A DNA stretch of 64,000 nt from positions 60,959 through 124,958 of the forward strand of contig CALRQP020000010.1 in NCBI GenBank assembly GCA_943370355.1, read 5' to 3'. This document shows positions 16,810 through 25,775 of the stretch, piece by piece (position 1 is the first letter of the stretch; every line of letters begins with the position of its first letter). This stretch comes from JADCGM01 sp943370355. Its GTDB lineage: Bacteria > Pseudomonadota > Alphaproteobacteria > Sphingomonadales > Sphingomonadaceae. The notes under the pieces were generated by a model that did no database searches, was not told where the DNA came from, and saw nothing but the letters and a program-made list of their open reading frames with translations. Both the position numbers and the translations under genes were made by a program.

Positions 16810-18981
16810 TTGGCTGTGAAACCCGCCGTCCGCCCCGACCTGCCGCTGCCCGAGGCCCGCTACTTCAATCGCGAGCTGTCGTGGCTGGCGTTCAACACGC
16901 GGGTGCTCGAAGAGGCGGCGAACCCGGCGCATCCGTTGCTGGAGCGGCTGCGCTTCCTGTCAATCTCAGGATCGAACCTCGACGAATTCTATATGGTGCG
17001 CGTCGCCGGCCTGCGCGGACAGGTCGATGAGTCGGTCGATACGCTGTCTGCCGACGGGTTCACACCATCGCAGCAGCTGGCGCAGGTCATTGCGCGCGCC
17101 GACCAGCTCATGGCGCAGCAACAGGCCGTGTGGGCCGAGCTCAAGCATCAGCTGTCGCGGGCCGGGGTCAAGGTGCTCGGGCAGGACGATCTGCTCCCCG
17201 GCGAGAGTGACTGGCTGGAGCGTTATTTCCTCGACCAGATTTTCCCGGTGCTGACGCCGCAGGCGATCGACCCGGCGCATCCCTTCCCGTTCATCCCGAA
17301 CAAGGGCATCGCGATCGTGTTCGAGCTGTGCCGCGAGTCGGACGGCGAGGCGCTGCGGGCGCTGCTCATGTTGCCCAATATGGTGCCGCGCTTCATCCGG
17401 CTACCGGGCGATGCGCCGCGCTACATGCCGGTCGAAGTGGCGATCCGATTGTTCTTCGGTCAACTGTTCCCCGGCTACCGGCTGGTCGGCGATGGCGCGT
17501 TCCGTGTCATCCGTGACAGCGATATCGAAGTCGAGGAAGAGGCCGAGGATCTCGTCCGCTTCTTCCAGACGGCGATCAAGCGGCGGCGGCGCGGCCAGGT
17601 CATCCGGCTGAAGATCGAGGCCTCTATGTCCGAGGGCCTGAAGACGATGGTCAAGCAGGCGCTTGCCGTCCATGAGCGCGATGTCACGACGATTCCCGGC
17701 ATTCTCGGCACCGCCGACCTTGCGCAACTTGTCGAGGAAGATCGGCCCGACCTGAAGTTCGAGCCGTTCACGGCGCGCTTCCCCGAGCGGATTCGCGAAC
17801 ATGGCGGTGACTGTTTCGCGGCGATCCGTGCCAAGGACATCGTCGTCCACCATCCCTATGAGAGTTTCGACGTCGTGCTCGCCTTCCTGCGGCAGGCGGT
17901 CGCCGATCCCGATGTCGTCGCGATCAAACAGACGCTCTACCGTGCCGGCAAGAATTCGCCGATCGTGCGCGCGCTGATCGACGCGGCCGAGGCCGGCAAA
18001 TCGGTGACGGCGATCGTCGAACTCAAGGCGCGGTTCGACGAGGAGCAGAATCTGTTCTGGGCGGCAGCGCTCGAGCGGGCCGGCGTGCAGGTCGTCTATG
18101 GCTTCATCGAGTGGAAGACCCACGCCAAGCTGTCGATGGTTGTGCGGCGCGAGGGGCCGGAACTCAGGACCTATATCCATTTCGGGACGGGCAATTATCA
18201 CCCGGTTACCGCGCGCATCTATACCGATTTGAGTTTCTTCACCGCCGACCCGGTGCTGGCGCGCGATGCGGTGCAGGTATTCAACTATATCACCGGCTAT
18301 GTCGCGCCGACCAATCTCGCGAAGCTTGCGCTGTCGCCGATCAACCTGCGCGAGCGTCTCTATGCCGAGATCGATGCGGAGATCGCCAATGCGCTGGCGG
18401 GCAAGCCGTCGGGCATCTGGGTCAAGCTGAACTCGCTCGTCGATCCTGGGATTATCGAGAAATTATATGAGGCGAGCGGGGCAGGCGTGCCGATCGAGCT
18501 CATCGTGCGCGGCATTTGCTGCCTGCGGCCGGGCGTGCCGGGGATGAGCGAGAATATCCGGGTCCGGTCGATCGTCGGGCGTTTCCTCGAACACAGCCGG
18601 ATTTTCGCGTTCGGCAATGGCCATACGCTGCCGAGTGCCGACGCCAATCTCTACATATCCTCGGCCGACTGGATGCAGCGAAATCTTAACCGCCGCGTCG
18701 AACTGCTTGTTCCGATTGAGAATGAGACGGTACACGCGCAGATCCTCGATCAGGTGATGCTCGCCAATCTGAAGGACACCGAGCAGACGTGGCTGCTGCT
18801 GCCGGACGGGACTTATACCCGGCTGACAGGCGTCAAACCGGCGTTCAACGTGCACAAATATTTCATGACCAATCCGAGCCTGTCTGGCCGCGGCGCGGCG
18901 CTCAAGGATCCGCAGGCGGTGCCGCGGCTCGTGCTCGAGCGCGCCTATGCGAGCCTTGCGGAGGAACAGGGCGACGCCTAG
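16810..18981 (+). CDS. ppk1: Polyphosphate kinase 1
   Basis: Makes inorganic polyphosphate reversibly from ATP. The 723-residue protein has the N domain start YFNRELSWLAFNTRVLEEA near 17-35, the head domain, and two phospholipase-D-like catalytic domains. The phosphorylated histidine is H464 in FGTGNYHP, and the second catalytic histidine is H595 in LEHSRIF. The annotated start is TTG at 16810; the in-frame GTG at 16816 is equally possible. Neither has a strong Shine-Dalgarno. A ppx gene, often next in this locus, is absent here and a rhomboid gene follows instead. Confidence 0.96.
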   Translation: MAVKPAVRPDLPLPEARYFNRELSWLAFNTRVLEEAANPAHPLLERLRFLSISGSNLDEFYMVRVAGLRGQVDESVDTLSADGFTPSQQLAQVIARADQLMAQQQAVWAELKHQLSRAGVKVLGQDDLLPGESDWLERYFLDQIFPVLTPQAIDPAHPFPFIPNKGIAIVFELCRESDGEALRALLMLPNMVPRFIRLPGDAPRYMPVEVAIRLFFGQLFPGYRLVGDGAFRVIRDSDIEVEEEAEDLVRFFQTAIKRRRRGQVIRLKIEASMSEGLKTMVKQALAVHERDVTTIPGILGTADLAQLVEEDRPDLKFEPFTARFPERIREHGGDCFAAIRAKDIVVHHPYESFDVVLAFLRQAVADPDVVAIKQTLYRAGKNSPIVRALIDAAEAGKSVTAIVELKARFDEEQNLFWAAALERAGVQVVYGFIEWKTHAKLSMVVRREGPELRTYIHFGTGNYHPVTARIYTDLSFFTADPVLARDAVQVFNYITGYVAPTNLAKLALSPINLRERLYAEIDAEIANALAGKPSGIWVKLNSLVDPGIIEKLYEASGAGVPIELIVRGICCLRPGVPGMSENIRVRSIVGRFLEHSRIFAFGNGHTLPSADANLYISSADWMQRNLNRRVELLVPIENETVHAQILDQVMLANLKDTEQTWLLLPDGTYTRLTGVKPAFNVHKYFMTNPSLSGRGAALKDPQAVPRLVLERAYASLAEEQGDA

Positions 18982-18991
18982 CTAGGATGGC

Positions 18992-19654
18992 GTGAAACCG
19001 TTTCAGCCGCCGGTCGCCAGGGCCACGCGTGCGATCATCGCGATCTGCATCGCGATACAGGTGGTACTGACGTTGGCGGGGCAGGATTTCGCCAATGACA
19101 TCGCGCTGCGGTCGGGACTGATCCCCGCGCGGATTTCCGGTGCGGTTGCGCTGGGCGATGCCGTGCCTGCCTATCTGACGCTGCTGACCTCGCTGTTCCT
19201 GCATGCCGGCTGGTTCCATCTGGCGATGAACCTATTCTTCCTTGGGTTCGTGGGGCGATTCGTCGAATGGGTGGTCGGACCCGCGAAATTCGTGGCGCTT
19301 TATCTGGCGGGCGGTCTAGCCGGCGGACTCGTGCAGGTGGCGGTGCAGCCGGAGTCGATCGTGCCCGTCGTCGGTGCGAGCGGCGCGATTGCGGCGGTAT
19401 TTGCGGTATATGCCGTGCTGTTTGCAAAGCGGAAGGCCGCCTCCCGGCAGCTCATGGGCATATCGGTCTCGGGCGACCTGCTCAACGTGCTCTGGCTCGC
19501 GGCAGTGTGGATCGGCCTGCAATTGCTGACGGGCGTCGTGCTCAACGACGGCACCGGGGGCGGTATCGCGATCTGGGCGCATATCGGCGGGTTTGTGATG
19601 GGGCTGCTGCTGGCCCGGCCGCTGTCGCGCGGCGCGAAGATCTTGCCGCTCTAG
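18992..19654 (+). CDS. Rhomboid family intramembrane serine protease
   Basis: Polytopic inner-membrane protease of 220 residues with about six helices. The catalytic dyad is intact: S130 in the GASGAI motif and H197 in WAHIGGFVMG. The loop-1 region also has the typical LHAGWFHLAMNLFFL. The start is GTG at 18992; an ATG five bases earlier is out of frame and quickly stops. It lies ten bases after ppk1 and is probably co-transcribed. Its stop shares the palindrome CTAG with the stop of the convergent dihydroorotase-like gene. Confidence 0.9.
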   Translation: MKPFQPPVARATRAIIAICIAIQVVLTLAGQDFANDIALRSGLIPARISGAVALGDAVPAYLTLLTSLFLHAGWFHLAMNLFFLGFVGRFVEWVVGPAKFVALYLAGGLAGGLVQVAVQPESIVPVVGASGAIAAVFAVYAVLFAKRKAASRQLMGISVSGDLLNVLWLAAVWIGLQLLTGVVLNDGTGGGIAIWAHIGGFVMGLLLARPLSRGAKILPL

Positions 19655-20880
19655 AAGCGGCTGATTTCGCCGCCCTTGACGGTCATTTTTACGCGCCCCT
19701 GGACGGGCAACCCGTCGAACGGCGTATTGTTTGCCGAGGCCGACAGCCGGTCGGCATCGATGCGCCACGGCGCGCCCGGATCGAACAGCACGAGATCGGC
19801 GGGTTCGCCAACCGCGATGCGGCCACCGGGGAGGCCGAACAGATCGGCCGGACAGGAGGTCATGCGCCGCAGCATCGAACATAGGTCGAGCCGCCCATCG
19901 TGAACGGGGGTCAGCGCCAGCGCGAGCAGTGTCTCGCCGCCGACCATGCCGGGCGCGGCATCGGCAAAGGGCAGCCGCTTGTCCTCCTGCGTGCGCGGAT
20001 CATGGCCCGAGGCGATCACATCGATGGTGCCGTCGGCAAGGCCTTCGAGCACGGCGAGCCGCTCGCTTTCGACGCGCAGCGGGGGCGAGAGGCGCGCGAA
20101 GCTGCGGTAGCCGCTGACTGCCTGCTCGCTGAGCAGCATATGCGCTGGGGTGACGCCGCAGCTCACCCGCAGGCCACGCAGTTTGGCGTCTCGCACAAGT
20201 GCGATGCTTTCGGCGGTGGTGACCTGCCGGATATGCAATCGGGCACCGGTCGCCTCGGCCAGCCGCAGGTCGCGCGCGACCGCCAGGGCCTCGGCGAAGG
20301 CGGGGGCTGCGGGGAGACCGAGCCGGGTCGCGAACTCGCCCGCTGTGGCGACGGCGTCGCCGGTCAGCGAGCCATCCTCGGCATGGGTGACGACGACCAT
20401 GTCGAAGCCGGCGGCATATTGCAGCAGCCGGTGCATCACGCTCGTCGATGCAACCCAGCGGCGGCCCGTGGCAACTCCGACTGCGCCCGCGTTCTTCATC
20501 AGGCCGATTTCGGCGAGTTGCTCGCCTTGCAGGCCGCGCGTCGCCGCGGCAAGTGGATGGACCCAGACATCGGGCTTCCCGATCCGCTCGGCATGTTCGA
20601 TGAGCGCGGCATGGTCGAGCGGCGGTGACTGGTCGGGCATCAGCACGACCCGCGTGATGCCGCCCGCGAGGCAGGTCGCGGCGTCGGCCTTGAACACGCC
20701 GGCGTCGATGAGGCCGGGGGCGAGGACGAGGCCGCGCGCATTAATGCGCTCGGCATCGGCAGGGATTTCGCCGTCGATCGAGTCGATGAGCCGGTCGCGG
20801 ACGACAAGGCTGCCTGCGCGATCCCGGCCTGTCGCGGGATCGACGATGCGGGCGTTGGTGAAGGCGACGGCGCTTACCAT
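19651..20880 (-). CDS. Dihydroorotase-like protein, probably non-catalytic (pseudo-dihydroorotase)
   Basis: Amidohydrolase-fold protein of 409 residues, homologous to PyrC and encoded directly after pyrB. The metal-binding HxH of true dihydroorotases (GFIDxHxH) reads GLIDAGVF at residues 56-63, so both histidines are lost. The later HVS-type histidine is replaced in LHIRQVTTAES, and the catalytic aspartate motif reads IASGHDPRT. Only the THAEDGSL segment remains close to consensus. Family knowledge: inactive PyrC' proteins serve as structural partners of aspartate carbamoyltransferase. Its start overlaps the pyrB stop by seven bases. An active dihydroorotase should exist elsewhere in the genome. 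Confidence 0.88.
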   Translation of the reverse strand: MVSAVAFTNARIVDPATGRDRAGSLVVRDRLIDSIDGEIPADAERINARGLVLAPGLIDAGVFKADAATCLAGGITRVVLMPDQSPPLDHAALIEHAERIGKPDVWVHPLAAATRGLQGEQLAEIGLMKNAGAVGVATGRRWVASTSVMHRLLQYAAGFDMVVVTHAEDGSLTGDAVATAGEFATRLGLPAAPAFAEALAVARDLRLAEATGARLHIRQVTTAESIALVRDAKLRGLRVSCGVTPAHMLLSEQAVSGYRSFARLSPPLRVESERLAVLEGLADGTIDVIASGHDPRTQEDKRLPFADAAPGMVGGETLLALALTPVHDGRLDLCSMLRRMTSCPADLFGLPGGRIAVGEPADLVLFDPGAPWRIDADRLSASANNTPFDGLPVQGRVKMTVKGGEISRF

Positions 20881-21860
20881 CCCGCGATTCCGCGCCGCTT
20901 GCGGGTCAGCACGTCGAGGCAGGCCATGCGCACCGCGACGCCCATTTCGACCTGCTCGGTGATCGCTGAGCGGCCGATGTCGTCCGCAACGAGCGTGTCG
21001 ATCTCGACGCCGCGGTTCATCGGACCCGGATGCATGACCAGCGCATCGGGCTTGGCCGAGGCAAGGCGGGCCGGGGTCAGCCCGTAAAAGTGGAAATATT
21101 CGCGCGTCGAGGGGACATAGGCACCCGCCATGCGCTCCAGTTGTAGGCGCAGCATCATCACGACATCGGCGCCGTCGAGGCCCTGTTCCATGTCGGTGAA
21201 CACATCGACGCCGAGCCGGTCGACATTGCTGCCGAGCAGCGTCGGCGGGGCAACCGCGCGCACCTTTGCGCCGAGTGCGCCGAGCAGCTGAAAGTTGGAG
21301 CGCGCGACGCGGCTGTGCAGGATGTCGCCGCAGATCGCGACGGTCAGCCCCTCGATGCGGCCCTTGCGGCGGCGGATCGTCAGCGCGTCGAGCAGCGCCT
21401 GCGTCGGATGTTCGTGGCGGCCGTCGCCGGCATTTAGCACGGGGCAGCCGACCTTTTCGGCAATGAGCTGCACAGCGCCGCTCGCCTCATGCCGGATCAC
21501 GATGACGTCAGGGTGCATGGCGTTCAGGGTCAGCGCGGTGTCGAGCAGCGTCTCGCCCTTTTTCACCGACGACGCGCCGACCGTCATATTGACGACGTCC
21601 GCACCGAGCCGCTTGCCGGCGATTTCGAAGCTCAGCAGCGTCCGGGTGCTGTTTTCGAAGAAGGCGTTGATCTGGGTGAGGCCGCGCAGCCGCTCGTCGC
21701 GCTTGGCCGGGGAGCGGTTGAACTCGACCCAGCTTTCTGCCTCATCGAGCAGATAGGTGATCTCCCACGGCTGCAGCCCTTCGATGGCGAGCAGGTGGCT
21801 ATGGGGAAACGGATGGACGCCGGGAGGAAGCGGGGCTCGACCGGGTGCGGAGACAGTCAT
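20874..21860 (-). CDS. pyrB: Aspartate carbamoyltransferase catalytic subunit
   Basis: Condenses carbamoyl phosphate with aspartate in pyrimidine synthesis. The 328-residue protein has the carbamoyl-phosphate loop STRTLLSFE at 71-79, HPTQALLDAL near 150, and the C-terminal VMHPGPMNRGVEI with the conserved arginine. The N-terminal extension of about 20 residues with a proline-rich start is common in class A enzymes. It follows ruvX by 12 bases on the minus strand and overlaps the dihydroorotase-like gene downstream, consistent with a PyrB-PyrC' complex. Confidence 0.97.
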   Translation of the reverse strand: MTVSAPGRAPLPPGVHPFPHSHLLAIEGLQPWEITYLLDEAESWVEFNRSPAKRDERLRGLTQINAFFENSTRTLLSFEIAGKRLGADVVNMTVGASSVKKGETLLDTALTLNAMHPDVIVIRHEASGAVQLIAEKVGCPVLNAGDGRHEHPTQALLDALTIRRRKGRIEGLTVAICGDILHSRVARSNFQLLGALGAKVRAVAPPTLLGSNVDRLGVDVFTDMEQGLDGADVVMMLRLQLERMAGAYVPSTREYFHFYGLTPARLASAKPDALVMHPGPMNRGVEIDTLVADDIGRSAITEQVEMGVAVRMACLDVLTRKRRGIAGW

Positions 21861-21872
21861 TAAAGCCCGCTC

Positions 21873-22343
21873 TTAGCGCGGCTCCGGCAGATATACCAGT
21901 GCATCGATAGCGCCCTGCAGGATGTGCGCGGCGGCGAGCTTGTCGACGAGGTCGGCGCGTTTGGCGCGGCTGAGATCGGCGTCGATCATCGCGCGTTCGA
22001 CGGCCTGCGTCGACCAGCGCTCGTCCCAGAGCAGGATCGGCAGGCCGAGCGGCTTGTCGATGTTGCGGGCGAAGGCGCGGGTGCTCTGGGTGCGCGGGCT
22101 GTCGCTCCCGTCCATGCTGAGCGGCAGGCCGACGACGATCCCGGCGACGCCGGGGAGCAGCCGCCGCAGCGCCTCGAGATCGGCACCAAATTTGGTCCGC
22201 CGGATCGTCTCGACGGGGCTCGCAAACGACCAGCCTACGTCGCAGCCTGCCACCCCGATGGTCTTGGTACCGACATCGAGCCCGAGCAGCCGTCCGCCCG
22301 CCGGGAAGGCGGCGCGGAACTCAGCGATGTTTGCCGTGATCAA
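21873..22343 (-). CDS. ruvX: Putative Holliday junction resolvase / pre-16S rRNA nuclease RuvX (YqgF)
   Basis: RNase H-like nuclease of 156 residues, now mainly linked to 16S rRNA 5'-end maturation. Motifs are LGLDVGTKTIGVA with the first acidic residue, GIVVGLPLSMDGSDSPRT, and the C-terminal DERWSTQAVERAM plus VDKLAAAHILQGAID. The chosen start is TTG at 22343, which shares TTGA with the stop of the upstream DUF3089 gene. Longer frames reach into that gene and exceed the family's usual length of about 150. It is followed by pyrB after 12 bases. Confidence 0.92.
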   Translation of the reverse strand: MITANIAEFRAAFPAGGRLLGLDVGTKTIGVAGCDVGWSFASPVETIRRTKFGADLEALRRLLPGVAGIVVGLPLSMDGSDSPRTQSTRAFARNIDKPLGLPILLWDERWSTQAVERAMIDADLSRAKRADLVDKLAAAHILQGAIDALVYLPEPR

Positions 22344-23461
22344 CGCGGGTGGGCCGCCTGCCAGCTCTTCAGGCGGCGCTCGACGTCGACGCGGATGTTT
22401 GCCCAGAACAGCGCATAGTCCCAGACATGATAATTGTTGCCGGGTAGCACATATTGATCGAAGCCGAAGGGCGGCTCGCCGATCGTCAGCAGGCCGTTCG
22501 GCTGGCACTTTGCCGGGATGCGCGCGGCTTCCAGCGTCGGGTCGCCTTCACCGCCGCTCGGCACGAGCGCCCCGAGATTGCCCTCCTTCGGGGTAACGCC
22601 GCCCATGCGGCCGTTGAGCGGCGACACGCATAGCATCGGCGAATTGCCGTGCGGCTGGCCGGTGAGGCTCGGCGTGCGCGCATAGGTCTCCGCGAGCAGC
22701 TTGGGATCGGCGGGCAGCGCGAAACTCTGCCAGCTCAGGATACAGCCGCTGTCGATCGCCTCCTTGCAGGCGGGCAGGCCCATGGCTGGCAGATCGGTCG
22801 TAACCGAAACGGGCCAGCCGACAACATAGGCGCCGACGATGCGCGCCGCGATGGGCTGGCCTGCGACGCGCTCTTTCAGCAGCCGCATCAGGTGCAGTGA
22901 GCCCTGACTATGCCCGGCCAGGATGATCGGCCGGTCGGCGGGCGCCTGTTTCACAAACGCGTCGAAGGCGCGCAGCACGTCGGCATAGGCGAAGTCGAGT
23001 GCCTGCTTCGCTTCGGGCTTGTCGGTCATGAAGGTGCCGAAGGTGGCCTGCCGGTATTTCGGCGACCAGACTTCGCCGACGCTGGTGAAAGCGGTCGACT
23101 GGCCTTTCAGGAAGCGGGTCAGGAAGTCGTTGGTCTTCTGGTCGTCGAGCGGCGCGTTCCAGCGGTCGCGGCCGAGGAAGGCGGTCGGCGCGACATAGAA
23201 AACCGACACGGCCGGGGCGTCGGCGTGGAAATAGGCTTTCGGCGTCCAATAGGACGGATTGCCCGCGATGTCGGGGCGCGCCAGCCAGCCCGACTTGGCA
23301 TCATAGTCCGGTGCCGGCGCTTGCGGGCTTTCCGCGAAGCTCACGCGCGGCACAAAGGCCATCCGCATCAATTGCGGCGCGAACAGCCGGTAAGCAAAAG
23401 CCCCGGCGATCACGATCATAATGAGTATCGCGACGATCCAGAGGAAACGGCGAGCGGCCAT
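22340..23461 (-). CDS. Membrane-anchored DUF3089 alpha/beta-hydrolase-like protein
   Basis: The 373-residue protein begins at the ATG at 23461 with one hydrophobic helix (FLWIVAILIMIVIAGAFAYRLF), so it is anchored or exported. The body fits DUF3089: SYWTPKAYFHADAPAVSVFYVAPTAFL-like strands, and a nucleophile elbow GHSQGS inside ILAGHSQGSLHLMRLL. Later segments are AYVVGWPVS and CILSWQSFALPAD. The nucleophilic serine is present, but no substrate is known. It is the first gene of a tight minus-strand group DUF3089-ruvX-pyrB-PyrC'. An in-frame ATG 43 codons upstream gives an implausible proline/serine-rich leader. Confidence 0.82.
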   Translation of the reverse strand: MAARRFLWIVAILIMIVIAGAFAYRLFAPQLMRMAFVPRVSFAESPQAPAPDYDAKSGWLARPDIAGNPSYWTPKAYFHADAPAVSVFYVAPTAFLGRDRWNAPLDDQKTNDFLTRFLKGQSTAFTSVGEVWSPKYRQATFGTFMTDKPEAKQALDFAYADVLRAFDAFVKQAPADRPIILAGHSQGSLHLMRLLKERVAGQPIAARIVGAYVVGWPVSVTTDLPAMGLPACKEAIDSGCILSWQSFALPADPKLLAETYARTPSLTGQPHGNSPMLCVSPLNGRMGGVTPKEGNLGALVPSGGEGDPTLEAARIPAKCQPNGLLTIGEPPFGFDQYVLPGNNYHVWDYALFWANIRVDVERRLKSWQAAHPR

Positions 23462-23520
23462 GCTTTGACTCCTGTTGCAGGGCGCATAGCATGGCGGCAC
23501 GACCTTTGGGGAGAGCGGCG

Positions 23521-25200
23521 ATGCGGGCACGGTTTGGACTGATCTTGGGGGCCTTGCTGGCGACGACGGCCGCCGCGCCGCAGCCGGCACACGACCTGCT
23601 GATCAGCGGCGGGACGATCTATGACGGCTCGGGCAACGCGCCTTATGTCGGCGACATCGCCGTTGACGGCGACCGGATCGTCGCGATGGGTCGTAACCTC
23701 GGACGGGCCCGGCGGACTCTCGATGCGACGGGCCTCGCGGTGTCGCCGGGGTTCATCAACATGCTGAGCTGGGCGACCGAATCGCTGATCGTCGACGGCA
23801 AGGGCCAGAGCGACCTGCGGCAGGGGGTGACGCTGGAAGTGATGGGGGAGGGCAATTCGATGGGACCGCTCTCGCCCGACATGAAGGCGAAATATCTGGC
23901 GCGGCAGGGCGACGTGAAATTCCCGATCACCTGGACGACGCTCGGCGAATATCTGACGATGCTGGAGAAGCGCGGCATTTCGATGAACGTCGCAAGCTTC
24001 GTCGGCGCGACGACGGCGCGCGTGCATGAGTTGGGTGAGAAGGATGTGGATCCGACGCCGGAGCAGCTGGAGCGCATGAAGGCGCTGGTTCGGGCCGCGA
24101 TGAATGAAGGTGCGCTCGGGGTCGGCTCGTCGCTGATCTATTCGCCCGCCAACTATGCCGAGACGCCTGAGCTGATCGCGCTGGCGACCGAGAGCGCGAA
24201 GTGCGGTGGCATGTATATCAGTCACATGCGGTCGGAAGGTGACAGATTGCTCGAAGCCGTCGACGAGCTCATCGAGATATCGGCGAAGTCGGGCGGGCCG
24301 GCGGAAATCTACCATATGAAACAGTCGGGTAAGGCCAATTGGGGAAAATATGACGCGATGGTCGCGAAGATCGAGGCGGCGCGCGCCGACGGTCACCGCA
24401 TCACTGCCGACATGTATAATTACACCGCCGGTGCGACCGGGCTTGATGCAGCGATGCCGAGCTGGGTGCAGGACGGCGGGCTGGAGGCGTGGATCGCGCG
24501 GCTGAAGGATCCGGCGGTGCGCGCGAAGGTGAAGGCGGAGATGGCCGGGCCGGGCAAGGGCTGGGAAAATCTCTACTTCGGCGCGGGCAAGCCGGAGAAT
24601 ATCCTGTTCATCGCGTTCAAGAATCCCGATCTCAAAAAATATACCGGCAAGACGCTTGCCGAGGTCGCGGCGAGCATAGGCAAGAGCCCTGAAGACACCG
24701 CAATGGACCTCGTCATCGCCGATGGCAGCCGTGTCGGGACGATCTATTTCCTCATGGACGAGGCCAATGTCCGCAAACAGACCGCGCTGCCGTGGATGAG
24801 CTTCGGCTCCGACGAGGAAGCCAGCGCACCCGAAGGCGTGTTCCTGCAATCGAGCAACCACCCGCGCGCTTACGGCAATGTCGCCAAGCTGCTGGGGCAG
24901 TATGTGCGCGACGAGAAAACCACGACGCTGCAGGACGCGATCCGGCGGCTGTCGAGCTTTCCGGCGCGGAATCTGGGGCTGACCGGGCACGGCAATCTGA
25001 AGCCGGGCTATTTTGCCGACATCGTGCTGTTCGACCCGGCCAAGGTCACGGCGCCGGCGACCTACGCCAACCCCAAGCAATATGCGACCGGCGTGAAATA
25101 TGTGTTCGTGAACGGCGTGCAGGTGCTGAAGAACGGCGTGCCGACCGGGGCCGCCGCGGGCCGGTTCGTGAAGGGGCCGGGGGCGGGGAAGTGCGGGTAG
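23521..25200 (+). CDS. Secreted amidohydrolase family protein (D-aminoacylase-like)
   Basis: The 559-residue protein has a signal peptide (MRARFGLILGALLATTAAA), followed by an N-acyl-D-amino-acid deacylase-like TIM barrel. GGTIYDGSGNAPYVGDIAVDGDRI at 30-53 is the usual N-terminal beta part. The metal motif PGFIDxHxH is changed to PGFINMLSW at 76-84, and the bridging-cysteine region reads MGEGNSMGP. Later metal-site residues appear kept (YISHMRSE, IYHMKQSG, FGSDEEAS). It belongs to a recognisable subgroup with this altered motif, so it may be mononuclear or not a deacylase. The ATG at 23521 has GGGGAG nine bases upstream. Confidence 0.8.
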   Translation: MRARFGLILGALLATTAAAPQPAHDLLISGGTIYDGSGNAPYVGDIAVDGDRIVAMGRNLGRARRTLDATGLAVSPGFINMLSWATESLIVDGKGQSDLRQGVTLEVMGEGNSMGPLSPDMKAKYLARQGDVKFPITWTTLGEYLTMLEKRGISMNVASFVGATTARVHELGEKDVDPTPEQLERMKALVRAAMNEGALGVGSSLIYSPANYAETPELIALATESAKCGGMYISHMRSEGDRLLEAVDELIEISAKSGGPAEIYHMKQSGKANWGKYDAMVAKIEAARADGHRITADMYNYTAGATGLDAAMPSWVQDGGLEAWIARLKDPAVRAKVKAEMAGPGKGWENLYFGAGKPENILFIAFKNPDLKKYTGKTLAEVAASIGKSPEDTAMDLVIADGSRVGTIYFLMDEANVRKQTALPWMSFGSDEEASAPEGVFLQSSNHPRAYGNVAKLLGQYVRDEKTTTLQDAIRRLSSFPARNLGLTGHGNLKPGYFADIVLFDPAKVTAPATYANPKQYATGVKYVFVNGVQVLKNGVPTGAAAGRFVKGPGAGKCG

Positions 25201-25721
25201 GCACCGCAGTCGTCGCTGGAATGCTGGTCTTCGGGGCTGGGTGGGCAGCATCCTGCCTTTATCAGCGCCGGGAAGCCATTCCGCGCGAGCTTGAAACGGA
25301 GCAATACAGTGCTCGCGTTGCGTCTAGCGCGATGGGGGCAATGTCGCAGTGGCCAATTTCCGTCCAGGCTAGGACTGGCGCTTCTGAAGATATGCGAAGA
25401 CGCGCATATGGTTTCTGTGCGCAACGGTCCGACTTGGGACCAGATTGCTACCGACAAATGGATGCATCGCTGTTAGCCTACCTAATAGGCGCTGACCGAA
25501 TTCATGAGATGCCGCAGAAAGCTGCCCGCCCATGGGATAACATTTCAATTTCGCTTACCACGGATCGCGCGCCGTACGGGCACGCTGTGCAATACTGTAT
25601 GTCCGTGTATCGCGACATGGGATCAAGCGATCTGCGGTTGCTGGTGCCGTGCGTGTCATCGGCGCTATACGGAGCTTATTCGACACCGCGATCACTGTGG
25701 ATTAGCTGGCGGGCAGCTTGA
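25191..25721 (+). CDS. Hypothetical cysteine-rich exported or anchored protein
   Basis: A 176-residue frame starting with GTG at 25191, overlapping the amidohydrolase end by ten bases. The N-terminus (TAVVAGMLVFGAGWAASCLY) is a membrane anchor or signal; AASC is a weak lipobox. Four further cysteines are spread through the body (YGFCAQ, GPDCYR, VQYCMS, LVPCVS), suggesting disulfides in the periplasm. I do not recognise the family. The DNA is visibly less GC-rich than its neighbours, with less regular third positions, so it could be recently acquired or weakly expressed. A gene is plausible because the protein has ordered composition and an export signal. Confidence 0.55.
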   Translation: MRVGTAVVAGMLVFGAGWAASCLYQRREAIPRELETEQYSARVASSAMGAMSQWPISVQARTGASEDMRRRAYGFCAQRSDLGPDCYRQMDASLLAYLIGADRIHEMPQKAARPWDNISISLTTDRAPYGHAVQYCMSVYRDMGSSDLRLLVPCVSSALYGAYSTPRSLWISWRAA

Positions 25722-25775
25722 ACCCTCCGCACCGCGCATGCTACCCGCCCGCCGTTCCCGTCTAGGAAGAAATGC

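Noticed and set aside
23416..25251. Minus-strand open frame of 611 codons antisense to the amidohydrolase
   Set aside because: Arg/His/Gln-rich, without motifs; the plus-strand gene has a signal peptide and clear family pattern.
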